Shown here in pieces: positions 18,338 through 28,581 of a stretch of 64,000 nucleotides of DNA. A program made the translations under genes and the position numbers. Source of the stretch: Histomonas meleagridis (taxonomy: Eukaryota; Parabasalia; Tritrichomonadida; Dientamoebidae); the NCBI GenBank assembly GCA_020186115.1, contig WSYJ01000186.1:310001-374000 (forward strand), written 5' to 3'. Position 1 is the stretch's first letter. Each line of letters opens with the position of its first letter. The notes beneath the pieces were generated by a model. That model was not told the DNA's origin, did no database searches, and saw only the letters and a list, made by a program, of their open reading frames with translations.

Positions 18338-19453
18338 TTACTCTTTTTGTTCAATGCTCTTAAAGAACTCATCCCATGAACCATATTCAACTCCGTCACT
18401 GTCAACCAGATAATTACCGTTGGTGTCCACAGCAATTCGATTGTATACATTTTTCCCATTCAGAGTGAAACAGTTCATTTCCATTAAGTCGATGTTGAAT
18501 TTAGATGTCATCAGTTCATCGATGTCTGGAAATACCAAAGAATCTTTCAACTTCTCGGGACACTTCAGGAATTGCCCGAGCTTTCTGATGGCGGTGCTGC
18601 TTGGACCAAACATCGCCATAAACGCACAGAATTGCGTGAACTCTGTCTCAGGTTGAGTTTCGGGATCAAATATAAAAGCAAGAGCTTCTCGCGCATTGGA
18701 TTCGATTTGGTTTGGAAGACGAAGCTTCTCAGCAAGCTTTCGGATGAAATGTGTCGTATTGACAACACACTTATTTGGATAAATATGTCGCCAAAAAGAT
18801 AAGCAATCCTTCCAAAACTCACTGACTTCGTCAGAAGAAAGGCCACCACCAAGTTTAAAGGGAGGATTTTCGGTGATGTTCATCATATTATAAAATTTCA
18901 TATACTCATCCATGGCTTCGTTAAGATTGTCATTCATGTATTTACGAAATGATTCAACCTCATGAATCCCATTTAACCAGCTGTTACGAACAATCTCGCG
19001 ATTATCAATGACGGCAGGACGTTTGGATCGTGGTTTCTTGGATCGTTTCCTCTTCTTTTCTTCCTGGATAGGAGAGTTTTTTTCATCATTGCTACTGTAT
19101 TCTTCACTTTTTTCTTCTTCTTTGATTTCATTTTCAACAGATTCTTTTTCTTCGTCATTTTCTTCCTTTTCGCGCTCTTCCTTATCTTTCATTTCTTTTT
19201 CTAATTCTTGTCGTTGTTTTAATTGAGTTTCATAAATTTGATTATTCTTTTCTGTTCTTTCAAGAAGTCTTTCGGTGGTTTTGAGTCTTTTTTCTCCTTC
19301 ATCTGAGTCCTCAATCTTAATGATATGGTTAACTTTGGTGATTTTTTTGATTTTTGCTTTCCATAGATCTATTTGGTTCTTATCAATTAAATAAATATCT
19401 TCTCCTTCGGTAAATTGGTGGTCAGCTGGTGGCAGCTCGAATATTGGTTCCAT
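18338..19453 (-). CDS. Charged nuclear-type protein with a Tudor/chromo-barrel-like N-terminus
   Basis: 371 aa from the ATG at 19453; TTCACA lies just upstream, so I prefer it to a TTG at 19510. Residues about 8-45 (FTEGEDIYLIDKNQIDLWKAKIKKI) resemble the barrel that begins MRG15/Eaf3- and Tudor-knot-type proteins. A long Glu/Lys coiled segment (about 60-130) and a basic patch KKRKRSKKPRSKRP follow, the latter a likely nuclear signal. The C-terminal 230 residues are helical (SFWRHIYPNKCVVNTTHFIRKL) with an unassigned fold. Tudor/MRG affinity is a guess from the first 40 residues; the C-terminal part does not obviously match an MRG domain. Confidence 0.5.
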   Translation of the reverse strand: MEPIFELPPADHQFTEGEDIYLIDKNQIDLWKAKIKKITKVNHIIKIEDSDEGEKRLKTTERLLERTEKNNQIYETQLKQRQELEKEMKDKEEREKEENDEEKESVENEIKEEEKSEEYSSNDEKNSPIQEEKKRKRSKKPRSKRPAVIDNREIVRNSWLNGIHEVESFRKYMNDNLNEAMDEYMKFYNMMNITENPPFKLGGGLSSDEVSEFWKDCLSFWRHIYPNKCVVNTTHFIRKLAEKLRLPNQIESNAREALAFIFDPETQPETEFTQFCAFMAMFGPSSTAIRKLGQFLKCPEKLKDSLVFPDIDELMTSKFNIDLMEMNCFTLNGKNVYNRIAVDTNGNYLVDSDGVEYGSWDEFFKSIEQKE

Positions 19454-19456
19454 TAA

Positions 19457-19461
19457 TGTGA
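19457..19461 (-). promoter_or_regulatory. Initiator-like TCACA
   Basis: On the minus strand TTCACATTA precedes the ATG at 19453 by 3 nt; TCACA fits TCA(C/T)(T/A). Confidence 0.45.
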
Positions 19462-19824
19462 AGTTAACAAACAAAGACCAAAGGGGAACTTCATCCGAAT
19501 TTGTAAACAATTCAAATAATTGAGAAAAATAAAATATGTCTTATATTTCTTTTCAATGAAAATATGCTGTACAAAATATCATTTGTGTTGATATTCGGTC
19601 ACGTGAGTATTCAAACATACACAAGGTATATTAACAGACAGATTACCGAAAAAAAACCATGTTAAAACAATTTAGAATGTTTTTATGGAGGCGTATGAAT
19701 TAAAAATCAATCTGTTTCTTTTTGAAATATCAAATGAGTGTCGCTTGGTTTCATTTTTTTGAACATTAAATTTTGTTTTTTAGACAACTACAAATTTCTT
19801 TTAATAGGTTTTATGCTTTGAACC
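19462..19824. other. Intergenic, nothing recognised
   Basis: This is the gap between the 5' end of the charged nuclear-type protein gene and the 3' end of the TAF13-like gene. It is AT-rich with no open frame or RNA-like structure. Confidence 0.4.
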
Positions 19825-20094
19825 TTAGTTTTTATTCTTGATTCGGTTATAAATTTCTTTTACTTGATAATGTGTTACGGGATCAACTTGAAGTGCTTTG
19901 ATAACTCCATCAGGGCTTATAGTGTCTGCTCTTTCTGAGAGTTTTAGAGACATCTCTGTTAGGTTCTTGATGTATTCTATAACAACTTTTGTAACTTCAT
20001 TGATTGTTTCATCGTATTGTAAGGTATCACCACCGCATGTGAAAATTATGTTAGAAATAACATCTTTCAGCTGAAAATCAGTTGGTTCAACCAT
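19825..20094 (-). CDS. TAF13: TAF13-like histone-fold protein
   Basis: 89 aa. Residues about 8-75 form one histone fold with the TAF13 pattern: short helix 1 (LKDVISNIIFTCGGD), a long central helix (EVTKVVIEYIKNLTEMSLKLSE), then a strand/loop and helix 3 (TISPDGVIKALQVDPVTHYQVKEIY). The core VVIEYIKNLT...DGVIKALQVDP parallels LVIEFITEMT...EDIVFLIRKDP of TAF13. TAF13 pairs with TAF11 in TFIID; SPT3-type folds are the alternative. The gene is divergent from the DZIP1-like gene, with only 44 bp between start codons. Confidence 0.65.
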   Translation of the reverse strand: MVEPTDFQLKDVISNIIFTCGGDTLQYDETINEVTKVVIEYIKNLTEMSLKLSERADTISPDGVIKALQVDPVTHYQVKEIYNRIKNKN

Positions 20095-20138
20095 TCAATG
20101 GCACTTTTATTTTTAAACGTACTCAAAAATTTAATTTC
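20095..20138. promoter_or_regulatory. 44-bp bidirectional promoter region
   Basis: Only 44 bp separate the ATG of the TAF13-like gene (minus) from that of the DZIP1-like gene (plus). The segment contains AAACGT at 20115-20120, which resembles AAACGTTT in the second very short divergent gap at 63457-63501. Both promoters must fit here or overlap coding sequence. Confidence 0.5.
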
Positions 20139-22472
20139 ATGTTTCAACCAAATTGGTATCCTACTACATCAAATAAATTAGATAACATTGTTCCAACAGA
20201 GGTTATAGATTGGGAAACAGTTTCTTCTATTGATCCTGAATTAATTAAAAAAACTGGTGATTTAACTATTCTTAAACCATTTCTTTCAAAATTTGTAGGA
20301 ACCAATTTAACTATGTATGATTCATTAATTTTAAGTCATCCGCTTGCAGTTCGTTTATGTTGTATTCTCCAAATTTCTTTACAATATATGAGTGATGTCC
20401 AACAACAACTTCAATCTCAAGTTGAAGAAAAAGAAAAAGAGATTACTAAAGTCACATTGATTGCTAAAAAATATAAGCAAGCATATCAAAAAGCAGATTT
20501 GATTCTTAAAAAAAGAATGAAACCATTTGAAAAATGTCCAATTTGTCTGAAAAAGTTTGAGAATTTTGATTTTTTGGATAATCACATTAAAAGAAGACAT
20601 CCTGAGCATCAAGATGAATGGCTTTCTATACGAAACAAAAGGCCAGGGTTAAAACTTAATTCATATAATGGTGAATCATCACATGAAAATGTTGATATAC
20701 AAGCACTAATTACTAAAATTACTGAATTACAAAACACAATTCGGAAAGACCGTCAAACAAATCAAAATAAAGTCACAAAGAATCTACAAAAGAAACTAAT
20801 AAAGAAACAAGAAGAATTAATGAAAACAGAAGACTTAGAAAGTGCTAAATCAATATCACGTAGAGAAAATATGAACAATTTGTTAAACACAGCAGTTGAA
20901 GAACTTAATTCTTCTTGGATAGAATATCACAAACATAAATCACCAAAAGGAAAAGCAAATAAAAATAATGAAATATTTAAGCAAAATAAGAATTTGATAC
21001 AAATTAAAGATTCTGAATTTAAAGAAATTCCAATAATTGAACGAATTGAAGAAAATCAAGAAACATCTGATGAAAGTTTCCATTTCGTGTCATATGATAA
21101 TTCACAAAAATTTGATGATGAAACAAAATCAAAGACTTCAGATAATAAATACATTCAAAAATATTCTTCATTAAATTATACAAAAACTATTAATGAAGAA
21201 GCAAATTTAATACCAACTCATACAGAAAGTATTTCATCACAAAGAAATGAAGCAAAAACAGAACAAAATAATAATGAAAAAATGAGCATTTTGATTGAAG
21301 GCGATTCATCACTTAAAATAAACATAAATAATACAAACCAAAGCGCAGAAGAAGAAATAAATGAAACTCAAAATATAGAAGAACAAACAAACAAAAACAC
21401 AGAAGAAAAAACAAACGAAAATGAATGCACAGAAGAAGAAATAAATGAAGATGAAAGTACAGAAGAAGAAACAAGTGAAAATGAAAGTATTGAAGAAGAA
21501 GAAGAAGAAGAAGAAACGAGTGAAAGTAAAAGTCAAATTTCATCAAATACAAAAGAAGAAAAAACAAAATTAAAATCTTTTCAGCATAATCCATCAAATC
21601 AAGAAAATAGTTATGCGAATTCAATATTAGTACCAAAAAGTATTAACAAATCGGAAACTGATAATCCAAAAACAAAGGAAACCATGAAACTTCTGAAGCA
21701 CGCAAAGAAATTCATTCAATCAATTAATCAGAATGAGCATAATTTTTCAAGCACAATTATTAATGACAAAATGAAATTAATACGGAATTTAGTGCAACAA
21801 AAAGCAAAAGAATTTAACCAAAACATTAATTTAGATAAAGTTAAACATATTCAAATGAATGAATTTAATGGAAATGCAAAAGAATATCAATCAATGTATA
21901 ATAAAGTTCGTAAACAAATTAATAGTAACAATGAAACGATTAAATACCAAATTGATACTATTTCTCCAATTTTAAGAAATGTAAAAATTCCATTTGTTTC
22001 TGATGAAATAAGTATCAACACTAAAATCGAATCTGATAATTCTAATAAAACATCTGATTCGGATACATTTTATTCACCGAATGAAGAAAATAACGAAAAG
22101 TTGAGTAAAGAATCAAAAATTTCATATATCTCAAGTAAAGAAGAAAAACATAATAAAAATAAAGAGGAAAATGAAAATGATTTTTATGAAATAGAAAAAG
22201 AATTTAAAAAATCTAAAATTAACATTCCAAAAGAACAAAGTACAGATTATATTTTCATGATCGAATCTTCGCCTACATTTGCTGGAGTTAATAATATCGG
22301 ATTCAGAAAGCCATCAGAAAATACATATCGAAGAAGTAAATTAAAGAAAAAGCGAAATGCGCAAAACACATTTGCTGACTCTGGACTACTAATTGTCGAA
22401 GAATTTGAAGAGTTTAACAGAGGAACATCATCCGAAGCACAAGATTCCTGTCGAATAGAAGAATGCAAATAA
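20139..22472 (+). CDS. DZIP1: DZIP1/iguana-like zinc-finger coiled-coil protein
   Basis: 777 aa from the first ATG (20139). Residues about 21-90 match the DZIP1 N-terminal domain: VIDWETVSSIDPELIKKTGD, then a hydrophobic helix and QYMSDVQQQL where DZIP1 has a stretch ending in IEYLLHSQ. After a short coiled coil comes one C2H2 finger, C133-x2-C136-x12-H149-x4-H154, ending HIKRRHPEH as in DZIP1 (HIxRRHPE). The remaining 600 residues are Asn/Lys/Glu-rich with an acidic repeat (TEEEINEDESTEEETSENES). DZIP1 works at the basal body and ciliary transition zone and in Hedgehog-type signalling in animals; here a flagellar role is the natural inference. Confidence 0.75.
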   Translation: MFQPNWYPTTSNKLDNIVPTEVIDWETVSSIDPELIKKTGDLTILKPFLSKFVGTNLTMYDSLILSHPLAVRLCCILQISLQYMSDVQQQLQSQVEEKEKEITKVTLIAKKYKQAYQKADLILKKRMKPFEKCPICLKKFENFDFLDNHIKRRHPEHQDEWLSIRNKRPGLKLNSYNGESSHENVDIQALITKITELQNTIRKDRQTNQNKVTKNLQKKLIKKQEELMKTEDLESAKSISRRENMNNLLNTAVEELNSSWIEYHKHKSPKGKANKNNEIFKQNKNLIQIKDSEFKEIPIIERIEENQETSDESFHFVSYDNSQKFDDETKSKTSDNKYIQKYSSLNYTKTINEEANLIPTHTESISSQRNEAKTEQNNNEKMSILIEGDSSLKININNTNQSAEEEINETQNIEEQTNKNTEEKTNENECTEEEINEDESTEEETSENESIEEEEEEEETSESKSQISSNTKEEKTKLKSFQHNPSNQENSYANSILVPKSINKSETDNPKTKETMKLLKHAKKFIQSINQNEHNFSSTIINDKMKLIRNLVQQKAKEFNQNINLDKVKHIQMNEFNGNAKEYQSMYNKVRKQINSNNETIKYQIDTISPILRNVKIPFVSDEISINTKIESDNSNKTSDSDTFYSPNEENNEKLSKESKISYISSKEEKHNKNKEENENDFYEIEKEFKKSKINIPKEQSTDYIFMIESSPTFAGVNNIGFRKPSENTYRRSKLKKKRNAQNTFADSGLLIVEEFEEFNRGTSSEAQDSCRIEECK

Positions 22473-22929
22473 ATACCTGAAATATTATGTTTTAAATAAA
22501 TAAATAAATGCGATAAATTTTGTTACTCTTCTTACTGTAAAATGTTTAAAAAGGTTTTAACCAAACCTTGATGTGATACTGTTCAATATTCAGATTAAAA
22601 TCATCTCCATCATCCTCGAACATATCGAAATTGGTACTTAAATCTCTGTCCATTGCATTTCTTCGAAGGAGCTGATGATGGTAAATTTAAGTGCTTCAAT
22701 ATGCTGTGTGTATTCAACGAATATTTGTCCTTTTGGTCATCTACTAATATTATTAATTTCCATAAATTGCTCTTACATTACACTCAAATAACAATAATGT
22801 GCGTGATATCAACTTTATGATTCTTCTCATTGTTCCCATTTAATATTTGGAATAGAAAATGTTATTATATACATTAAAGCAAAAAGATTTTACACATATA
22901 AAAACAATATTTAATACAAACAATAATTT
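22473..22929. other. Gap holding a possible decayed small gene (minus strand)
   Basis: On the minus strand, ATG at about 22763 reads MEINNISR, then TGA, then PKGQIFVEYTQHIEALKF with an open frame to about 22640. An overlapping frame gives MDRDLSTNFDMFEDDGDDFNLNIEQYHIKVWLKPF ending near 22555. Both pieces read like protein and would join with one frame change, suggesting a small broken gene. The rest of the gap (22780-22929) shows nothing. Confidence 0.3.
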
Positions 22930-25900
22930 TTATTCCGAGTTTCTAAACAATTTTCCTGTGTTATAATCCCAAAGCGAATTATTATTATACGACAAGAAAA
23001 CGTTTCGGATTTCATTTGTTTCCACGTTTTCGAACATTTTTATTTGTTTTCTATCGCAAATTTTTCTATTTTTCATTAAATCGTTTGTTGAATTACTTCT
23101 TTTGACTTTATTTTCGTTTAATTTCATTTTATTTTTCGAATACATTTCGAATGGGCCGAACAATTTCACGTTATTTGCGAGTTTCCCATTTTGTTCATTA
23201 CTTTTCGTTATATCGATTGTTATATCCTGAATTAAAGGAATTTCTTTCAGTATATTTCCAAATTCTTCTTCGTCTTCAATTTCATTATTATCATTATTTA
23301 CATTTATATTATTATTTATTTCTTTTTTCGGTAATTTCTTTTTGTTTGATTTTTGTTGTTTTATTTTATTATTTTGTTTATGTCTTTTTTGGATATGTAA
23401 AACATTTCTTTTACTTTTGTTGTTGTTATTATTATTATTCTCAATGTTTTTATTTGTTGTTTCTTTCGTATTCATTTCATTCGACGTATCGTTCGTTGTT
23501 ACATTTGATGTCAAATTTGATGCGTCGGTTATTTGCTGAGTTTCTTTATTTTTTTGTTCATTTAATTGTTTTTCTTGAACTGTTTTTGTTCTCCTTTGAA
23601 GTGTTCTAATTCTTTGTTGCGGAGTTCTTTTAATTTTTAATGGCATTACAGAGTATTCACCTTTTTTATATTTATTATCGACTATTTCATTTCTTTTTTC
23701 GTTTTTTTCATTATTTTTATTATTATTTTTATCATTAAATTTTTTGATTTCAAATTTTGGTTTTAATTTTTTGATTTTCTTTTCATTTTCTTCTTCTTCT
23801 TCATTAACATATTCATATTCATAATCATATTCATATTCTTCTTCTTCTTCATCGACATATTCTTCTTCTTCTTCTTCATTAAATGGCTCTAATTTCGTCG
23901 GCAGATACAAACTACTGAAACTTGAAGTTCGCGACAATTTAATGTTTTGCATTATATTGTCAACGATTTCGATTGACTTTAATGAATTCGTTTTATTTTT
24001 GATTTTATGATTTTCGTTATGTATCAGTTTCTTGTTTTGTTTTATTAACTTTTTACTTGTTCCAAGTGAATTAATTTTGTTTATTTCTTTGATTCGTTTC
24101 ATTAATTTCATTTCCATATTTCTCGATTTGAAGATTTTATTGTTCGGCATTATCTTCTTCAACGCGTTTTCTGTTTTCTTTTGAAGTTTTGTTAATTTAT
24201 TATTATGAAAACTCTTCTTCTTCTTCTTATTATTATTATCAATGATATCATTTGAACTATTTTCATCCAAATTATTTACATTTTCATTGTCGATGTTATA
24301 ACTTAAACTGTTTTCATCCAAATTATTTACATTTTCATCATTTAAGTTATTTAATGATGAAACATTTTCATTATCAATAACATAATTTAAGTTGTTGTTA
24401 ATGACATTGATGTTACTGTCGTTGCTTTGCGTTATTATGGAGTCGGAGAATGCATTTGCGTCTTTCCCAAGTTCAAATGTATTAACTGAAGTTTTCGTCG
24501 ATTTACTTTTGATCAGCAAAGTTGAGTTATGTTCGAGTTGATCAGTTTTTTTAATATATTTCAAACTTTTCGAGAGTTTAATTTTGTTAATTTTATTATT
24601 TTCATCATTTTCATTAATGTTTTCCGTCAACTTAAAATGATCTTTTGTTAATTCATATTTCTTACTTTGATCATAATGAAAGTTTGGTTGCCATTTAGGT
24701 AAATTAATTAAACCATTTTCATTTAATAGTCCGACTTCTAATAACAAATCCTTTAATGCGTTAAAATCATTTTTTTGGAATTGTTCTTTAATCACTGATT
24801 GATATTGATCACTTAAATTATCATTTTTCATTTGTTGTTGATTTTGATTATTTGAATTTTCCGATTTTTCTTCATCGACTTCTTCAATTATTTCTTCTTC
24901 ATAAGTATTATTACTTGAATCAAATGATTCTTCTGATATCACTGGTAATAATTCATCTAATGATAATTGGCTCTTAAACAAGGCTAAGACATCTGTAGGA
25001 CGTGGTGATGCAGGTCTTAAGTTTCCATCAAATTTCGGAAGTTTCGTTAAACCTTCGAATGAAAACTTATGATTGATGTTCATGTTTTCGGGTGTTTCAT
25101 TTAATGTTTGATTAGTTGTCTTCCATTGATTTAGTGTTTCAACTCTTTCTTGATTAATTTGTTGTTTAAGTTCTTCTGGTGTATATGAAGGAGAATTTTG
25201 TACCAATTTTAATATTGGATTATCATCATCATCATCATTTTCATTTTCATTATTATTATTTTTAGAATCAGTGTCAAGTTCTGATAATGTTTTTAATGAT
25301 GGCGTGTTATTAATTAATTCTTTGATATCAGAGTTTTTCGATTTAAAGATATCAAAGTTATCATTCGACTTAAATTTCGGTATGAAAATTTCTTCTAAAT
25401 ATTCATCGATTTGTTCTTCTTCTTCGAAATTAGTTTTACTTTTACTTTTAGTTTGACTTTTGTTATTATTATTATTATTTTTATTGTTTTGTTTGTTAGT
25501 GATTTTATCAAATAATATGTTTTCCCAATGTTTATATTGCTTTTGATCAAATGAATTCGTCGATTTAATTTTAGAAATGTTTTTTAACTTATCGAAATAT
25601 CGCTTTGTATATTTATCAGCATTAAAGAATCGTCGGCCATTTGCGCCGATTGATATTCCTTGTGTTGTTAATGTGATAATTGGTAATCCGATTAATTCAT
25701 CATCTTGAATTAGATAAGATTTATTATGTTTATTCCTTTTTGTATATAAATCATTTAATGACTTTTGAAGTAAATAATTTGCTTCTTCTGAATTAGAACT
25801 ATTTTGACTTAGTTTCGAAAGTCGTTTTAATAATTCGATTGTTAATTTTGAAGTGTTTTGATTTCCATATTCGAAATTAATATCATTTTGTTTGATGAAA

Positions 25901-28581
25901 GTCTTACGTTGTCCAATAGGTTTAATAGCTTCTAAATTATTTGGTAAGTTTAATATTAAATTGTTTTTCTCTGAATATGATTTCTTAATTTTAGGTTTAG
26001 GTTTTGATATTTGATAATTTTTAATATTAAAATTAAATAAATTTCGTAAATATTCTTCTTCATTCATATAATTCTTTGTTTTATTATTATTTTTCGTGGT
26101 ATTTTTTTGTTTATGTGAATTCTTTTGTGTTATTTCTTCATTAATGTTAAAATTGGTAATGATTTCTTGATTATGTTCAAGTGTTTCATTAAAATTTATT
26201 GGATTTCGTGTTGTTGAAGGTTCACTTTCTGATTTTTGTTGACTTTTTACATCATCATTTTGAATTTTTAGGATTTTTTTTATTGATTTATTTAAAACCG
26301 GTTTCTGTACTTTACGTTTTACGTTTTTCTTTTCTTTTTTATTTTGTGAAAAAATATTTTTATCATTTTCTTCTAAAATTTTGGAAATTATTTCATTTTG
26401 TTCTTCATCTTCTTTTGATTCCGAATTATTATTATTATTAGTTTCATCATTATTATTTAAAATATTCTCATTTTTATTTTCTTTATCGAAATTATTTTCA
26501 TTTGTTTCTTTTTTATTAATATTTTCTTTATCGAAATTATTTTCATTATTAATTTCATTTAATTTTTTCCGAGTTAAATTCGGCCAATCAAATAATCGAA
26601 GGTTTTTATCAATCGACACAATTAACATTATTCTCGAATGATATATAAAAGACACCGAATGCTCAAATGAATGTTTTGGTAATTCACACGAATACATAAT
26701 AATTCCAGTTAAACAATCGATTACTTTAAATGTATCATCGATAGCCAACGAACAAACAATACCATCGATATCTAAAGAATCATAAATTTTATTACATTCG
26801 ATTGAATTTTTTAAATCTTTACAAGAAATAATTTTAGTGATTGAAGTATTATGTAATCTTAAAGTTTGTACTTCTTTAACTTTAAAATTTTCATCATTAA
26901 AATTCATTTTATATATAATACCTTTACCTGATTCCATTCCAACAATAATTAAATCATTTGTAGCTAACGTAAAACAAATTGCATTTTCATATTCATCGAA
27001 TTCTATTTTATAAATTATTTTTAATAAATTTTCAGATGGTTTATAAAAATAAAGACTTTCATTATTTAATGTTACTAATATATCTTTAGGTTTAAGTTGT
27101 ATCATTTGGATTATGTTCTTTTGTGGTAATTTCCACGATGTTATAAAGTTATAACATATCGGACAATATATAGTAAATCCGCCCATTTTATTTGTGTCGA
27201 ATAATAAATAATGTGTTTCAGGACTGTTTTGGCAATATGGATGTCGCGTAGTTAAGAAATCAGTGCCTAAACATATCGATGTTATTAAGTTATTTTTATC
27301 CGATTCGGTCATTATATATAACTTTTCTGTTTCTAAATTAAACATTTTAATGTCTCCATTCTCATAACCAAAATATAAATGTTCATCTTCAAAATGAACC
27401 GATGTAATCGTAGATGGTATAATTTGATATGTCGTTGGATTTGTGATTGACATTGTATCAATATCAAATGTTTTTCCTTCTTTACCATCTGGATAAAACA
27501 TATGTAATATGTTATTTATACATAAAGCAAAGATCCGATCATGACAATCAACACATAAAAATTTAACAATATCACAACAAATGGCTAATTCACGTGGTGC
27601 ATATAAACATTCATACATTTTTAATGAGTTGTTTTGGCTCTGAAAAAGCCACTCTTTCGAGCGACGGTTTGTATACAAAAGTTGGGTTTTGATCGGCGCA
27701 TCATTGTCTTGATGTTCGGATGGATCAATGAGATTTATATCTAAAAATCCTAATAAACTCCCCGTTAATATGTTATAACGACGAATAATCTTTTCGTTGG
27801 ATAGGGAAAAAAAAGATAAGTTATCAACTTCAAGAAGAATTGGGCCAATGTGTTGTTGTTGCTTAATTATGTTAACATTGTTGGCTTTGGAATCATATAT
27901 ACGCCATAGTTTAACAGTGCCATCAGAAGAACTTGTAAGTAGTAATAAATTTTCATTTGAAAAGCGAACTGAGGTAATGGCTGATGAATGTTTGGTATCA
28001 AAACGTAATAGAAGCTGTCCTGTATCAATGGAAAAAACAAAGATTTCCGTTCCTGATGAACCGAGAATTTTATGTTGTTGTTCAATAATTGTCATGTGTT
28101 GAACCCATTGACCACTTTCATGATTAGTCCAAACAGGCGTCCATTCACAAGATGGGCCTGTAACTGGTACTGTGATTTTTAATTTTAAGGCACGAATCCA
28201 TCCAAATTGACCTGATACATATAATATTTGTTTTTCAAATGAATAAACCATAGATAAAACAATAATGGATGTGTCAACAGTGAGTGATTTAATTGGTTTT
28301 AAATCTTCATCAAATCCACAAATAAATCTTCGATTTTTCAAGATTAAAAATAACGTTTGATTTGGAAGGGCTGGATGTTGAATTGGAATTCCAATTGAAG
28401 CGGTACTGTTTTTAACATAATTGATTTCTTTTAAGCATTGCTGTGAAATAAAATCAAATAATCGAAGCTTAACTCCATCATGTGTCAACAAATAAGATTT
28501 GTCATTAAATGAAGAAGTCATCCATAATTGTATTGGATATGGATGCTTAAAATTATTTGTAAGTACAAAAAAAGCATCCAT
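22930..28581 (-). CDS. 1883-aa WD40 protein with a long Asn/Lys/Glu low-complexity tail
   Basis: One ORF from the ATG at 28581. Residues 1 to about 680 are a double beta-propeller type region. Clear blades include AITSVRFSNENLLLLTSSSDGTVKLW (about 203-228), ITSVHFEDEHLYFGYENGDIKMF and FIYHSRIMLIVSIDKNLRLFDW. From about 690 on, the protein is dominated by Asn, Lys and Glu runs, with islands such as RPTDVLALFKSQLSLDELLPVISEE and RRFFNADKYTKRYFDKLKN that look conserved. Plan and length resemble the axonemal WDR87/WDR97-type proteins, but I would not assign it. It is divergent from POC1 and may share a flagellar context. Confidence 0.65.
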   Translation of the reverse strand: MDAFFVLTNNFKHPYPIQLWMTSSFNDKSYLLTHDGVKLRLFDFISQQCLKEINYVKNSTASIGIPIQHPALPNQTLFLILKNRRFICGFDEDLKPIKSLTVDTSIIVLSMVYSFEKQILYVSGQFGWIRALKLKITVPVTGPSCEWTPVWTNHESGQWVQHMTIIEQQHKILGSSGTEIFVFSIDTGQLLLRFDTKHSSAITSVRFSNENLLLLTSSSDGTVKLWRIYDSKANNVNIIKQQQHIGPILLEVDNLSFFSLSNEKIIRRYNILTGSLLGFLDINLIDPSEHQDNDAPIKTQLLYTNRRSKEWLFQSQNNSLKMYECLYAPRELAICCDIVKFLCVDCHDRIFALCINNILHMFYPDGKEGKTFDIDTMSITNPTTYQIIPSTITSVHFEDEHLYFGYENGDIKMFNLETEKLYIMTESDKNNLITSICLGTDFLTTRHPYCQNSPETHYLLFDTNKMGGFTIYCPICYNFITSWKLPQKNIIQMIQLKPKDILVTLNNESLYFYKPSENLLKIIYKIEFDEYENAICFTLATNDLIIVGMESGKGIIYKMNFNDENFKVKEVQTLRLHNTSITKIISCKDLKNSIECNKIYDSLDIDGIVCSLAIDDTFKVIDCLTGIIMYSCELPKHSFEHSVSFIYHSRIMLIVSIDKNLRLFDWPNLTRKKLNEINNENNFDKENINKKETNENNFDKENKNENILNNNDETNNNNNSESKEDEEQNEIISKILEENDKNIFSQNKKEKKNVKRKVQKPVLNKSIKKILKIQNDDVKSQQKSESEPSTTRNPINFNETLEHNQEIITNFNINEEITQKNSHKQKNTTKNNNKTKNYMNEEEYLRNLFNFNIKNYQISKPKPKIKKSYSEKNNLILNLPNNLEAIKPIGQRKTFIKQNDINFEYGNQNTSKLTIELLKRLSKLSQNSSNSEEANYLLQKSLNDLYTKRNKHNKSYLIQDDELIGLPIITLTTQGISIGANGRRFFNADKYTKRYFDKLKNISKIKSTNSFDQKQYKHWENILFDKITNKQNNKNNNNNNKSQTKSKSKTNFEEEEQIDEYLEEIFIPKFKSNDNFDIFKSKNSDIKELINNTPSLKTLSELDTDSKNNNNENENDDDDDNPILKLVQNSPSYTPEELKQQINQERVETLNQWKTTNQTLNETPENMNINHKFSFEGLTKLPKFDGNLRPASPRPTDVLALFKSQLSLDELLPVISEESFDSSNNTYEEEIIEEVDEEKSENSNNQNQQQMKNDNLSDQYQSVIKEQFQKNDFNALKDLLLEVGLLNENGLINLPKWQPNFHYDQSKKYELTKDHFKLTENINENDENNKINKIKLSKSLKYIKKTDQLEHNSTLLIKSKSTKTSVNTFELGKDANAFSDSIITQSNDSNINVINNNLNYVIDNENVSSLNNLNDENVNNLDENSLSYNIDNENVNNLDENSSNDIIDNNNKKKKKSFHNNKLTKLQKKTENALKKIMPNNKIFKSRNMEMKLMKRIKEINKINSLGTSKKLIKQNKKLIHNENHKIKNKTNSLKSIEIVDNIMQNIKLSRTSSFSSLYLPTKLEPFNEEEEEEYVDEEEEEYEYDYEYEYVNEEEEENEKKIKKLKPKFEIKKFNDKNNNKNNEKNEKRNEIVDNKYKKGEYSVMPLKIKRTPQQRIRTLQRRTKTVQEKQLNEQKNKETQQITDASNLTSNVTTNDTSNEMNTKETTNKNIENNNNNNNKSKRNVLHIQKRHKQNNKIKQQKSNKKKLPKKEINNNINVNNDNNEIEDEEEFGNILKEIPLIQDITIDITKSNEQNGKLANNVKLFGPFEMYSKNKMKLNENKVKRSNSTNDLMKNRKICDRKQIKMFENVETNEIRNVFLSYNNNSLWDYNTGKLFRNSE

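Noticed and set aside
21309-21636. Minus-strand Phe/Leu-rich ORFs
   Set aside because: Antisense of the acidic repeat region of the DZIP1-like gene.
22705-22720. ACACACAG on the minus strand as an intron acceptor
   Set aside because: The upstream ACTA part of the trichomonad ACTAACACACAG motif is absent and no donor is found.
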